Source: Paracoccaceae bacterium
GTDB taxonomy: Bacteria > Pseudomonadota > Alphaproteobacteria > Rhodobacterales > Rhodobacteraceae
Reading direction: 5' to 3'
Length of the DNA stretch: 6,826 nucleotides
Assembly: GCA_012036325.1 (NCBI GenBank)
Contig: JAAUPC010000191.1
Location: forward strand, 1 to 6,826
Under the pieces are notes generated by a model. The model worked only from the letters and a program-made list of their open reading frames with translations, was not told the DNA's origin and did not search any database. Made by a program: the position numbers and the translations under genes. This document shows positions 6,475-6,826 of the stretch, piece by piece. Each line of letters opens with the position of its first letter. The stretch's first letter is position 1.

Positions 6475-6826
6475 GAGAACGGCTTTGGCGTGCCGCTGGA
6501 CGGCTGGTTTCGCGGGGCGATAAAGGACCGCGCGCTGGGCTTGTTCCGCGATCACACGCTCGAGCTGGATCTCTCCGCGATCCCCGCGCTGCAGGCCGCC
6601 GGCGATCAACTTCTGGCGCGTGGCTTCATCCGTGGCCAATCGCCGGAGGGCCGCCGTGGCTTCGCCGGTCTTTCCGAAGTCAACGATCAGTGCCTGGCCG
6701 TCGGTGACTTCGTGCATTATCGGGATGTCATGCACCAACACAGGCGTGCCACACGCCATGGACTCGATGACGCTTCGTCCGAACGTTTCCTCCCGCGACG
6801 CCATGCAGAAGGCCGTTGCGTGCCGA
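6382..6826 (-). CDS. Glycosyltransferase (GT4-type, group 1) C-terminal part, with a non-family 3' tail
   Basis: This frame enters from the right edge, so its N-terminal part is missing. It reads RHATAFCMASREETFGRSVI, then ESMACGTPVLVHDIPI, then an EVTDGQALIVDFGKTGEA and LATDEATRQKLIAGGL section. This is the donor-sugar-nucleotide-binding C-terminal Rossmann domain of GT4 enzymes, including the E.FGR..IE.MACGTPV motif whose first acidic residue contacts the nucleotide sugar. Such cytoplasmic or membrane-associated enzymes transfer sugars during capsule, exopolysaccharide or lipopolysaccharide synthesis. Similarity stops at about 6589. From there to the stop at 6382 the roughly 69 residues are arginine- and alanine-rich and lie antisense to the asparagine synthetase fragment. 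The normal C-terminal helix is therefore replaced, and the gene is probably 3'-truncated by rearrangement. The methionine at 6804 is internal, not the start. Confidence 0.72.
   Translation of the reverse strand, partial: RHATAFCMASREETFGRSVIESMACGTPVLVHDIPIMHEVTDGQALIVDFGKTGEATAALRRLATDEATRQKLIAGGLQRGDRGEIQLERVIAEQAQRAVLYRPAKPAVQRHAKAVLAGAGRFRRLTAHSRFKSCAQQTMFLQPLCV
6475..6600 (+). pseudogene. Asparagine synthetase (glutamine-hydrolysing) C-terminal fragment
   Basis: In frame 1 the + strand encodes ENGFGVPLDGWFRGAIKDR followed by ALGLF. This closely fits the block near the C-terminus of AsnB-like asparagine synthetases (K.GFGVPLD.W.RG.L.D). In full-length enzymes of about 590-650 residues, this block closes the ATP-dependent amidation domain. 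Only about 40 codons are recognisable here, with no start, no upstream synthetase sequence and no matching end; the surrounding frame merely stays open to the window edge. AsnB-like proteins are common inside exopolysaccharide and O-antigen clusters, which fits the glycosyltransferase fragment beside it. The right-hand limit is uncertain: similarity is clear to about 6550 and vague to 6600. The piece is a gene remnant and should not be functional. Confidence 0.65.

Noticed and set aside
6400..6500. A complete tRNA gene on the - strand around the T-arm look-alike
   Set aside because: No matching acceptor stem, D-arm or anticodon stem-loop could be found upstream.

Overview
The window is GC-rich bacterial DNA. 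Third codon positions are mostly G or C, genes are tightly packed, stops and starts overlap as TGATG, and the solute-binding protein has a twin-arginine-like leader. Together these suggest an alphaproteobacterium, probably Rhodobacterales-like. This is an inference from style and protein flavour, not a taxonomic result.

Layout. Positions 1-207 hold the C-terminal end of an aspartase/fumarase-superfamily lyase on the + strand. Facing it on the - strand is a complete XRE-type helix-turn-helix regulator (216-1019). The gap at 1020-1189 carries a good -35 box for the regulator and a nested set of inverted repeats that could be its operator. An Asp/Glu racemase-family gene (1190-1998) reads away from the regulator but has a one-base frameshift near 1252. 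After a short stretch of apparently degenerate coding sequence (1989-2124) comes a peptide/opine/nickel-type ABC importer operon: solute-binding protein (2155-3726), two permeases (3734-4681 and 4681-5508) and one ATPase (5508-6361).

The ATPase is broken. One G is missing inside its Walker A motif (near 5633), its C-terminal end departs from the family after about 6318, and the usual second ATPase does not follow. From about 6319 to the end the DNA is a patchwork: about 155 bases I cannot assign, a roughly 40-codon + strand fragment of an asparagine synthetase C-terminus (about 6475-6600), and on the - strand the C-terminal half of a family-4-type glycosyltransferase that enters from the right edge and loses similarity near 6589. 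This looks like a recombination scar between a transport locus and polysaccharide-biosynthesis genes, or possibly an assembly join.

How the genes fit together. The lyase, racemase and importer would make a coherent uptake-and-catabolism locus for an amino-acid-like or peptide-like substrate, for example one that releases aspartate or its D-isomer. The regulator sits where it could control the divergent operon. The substrate cannot be read from the sequence. As written, two of the catalytic or energising genes are frameshifted. Both lesions are the same change (TCGGGC read as TCGGC), so the choice between real decay and sequencing error matters for any interpretation. I found no CRISPR array, rRNA, complete tRNA or recognisable intact insertion sequence.
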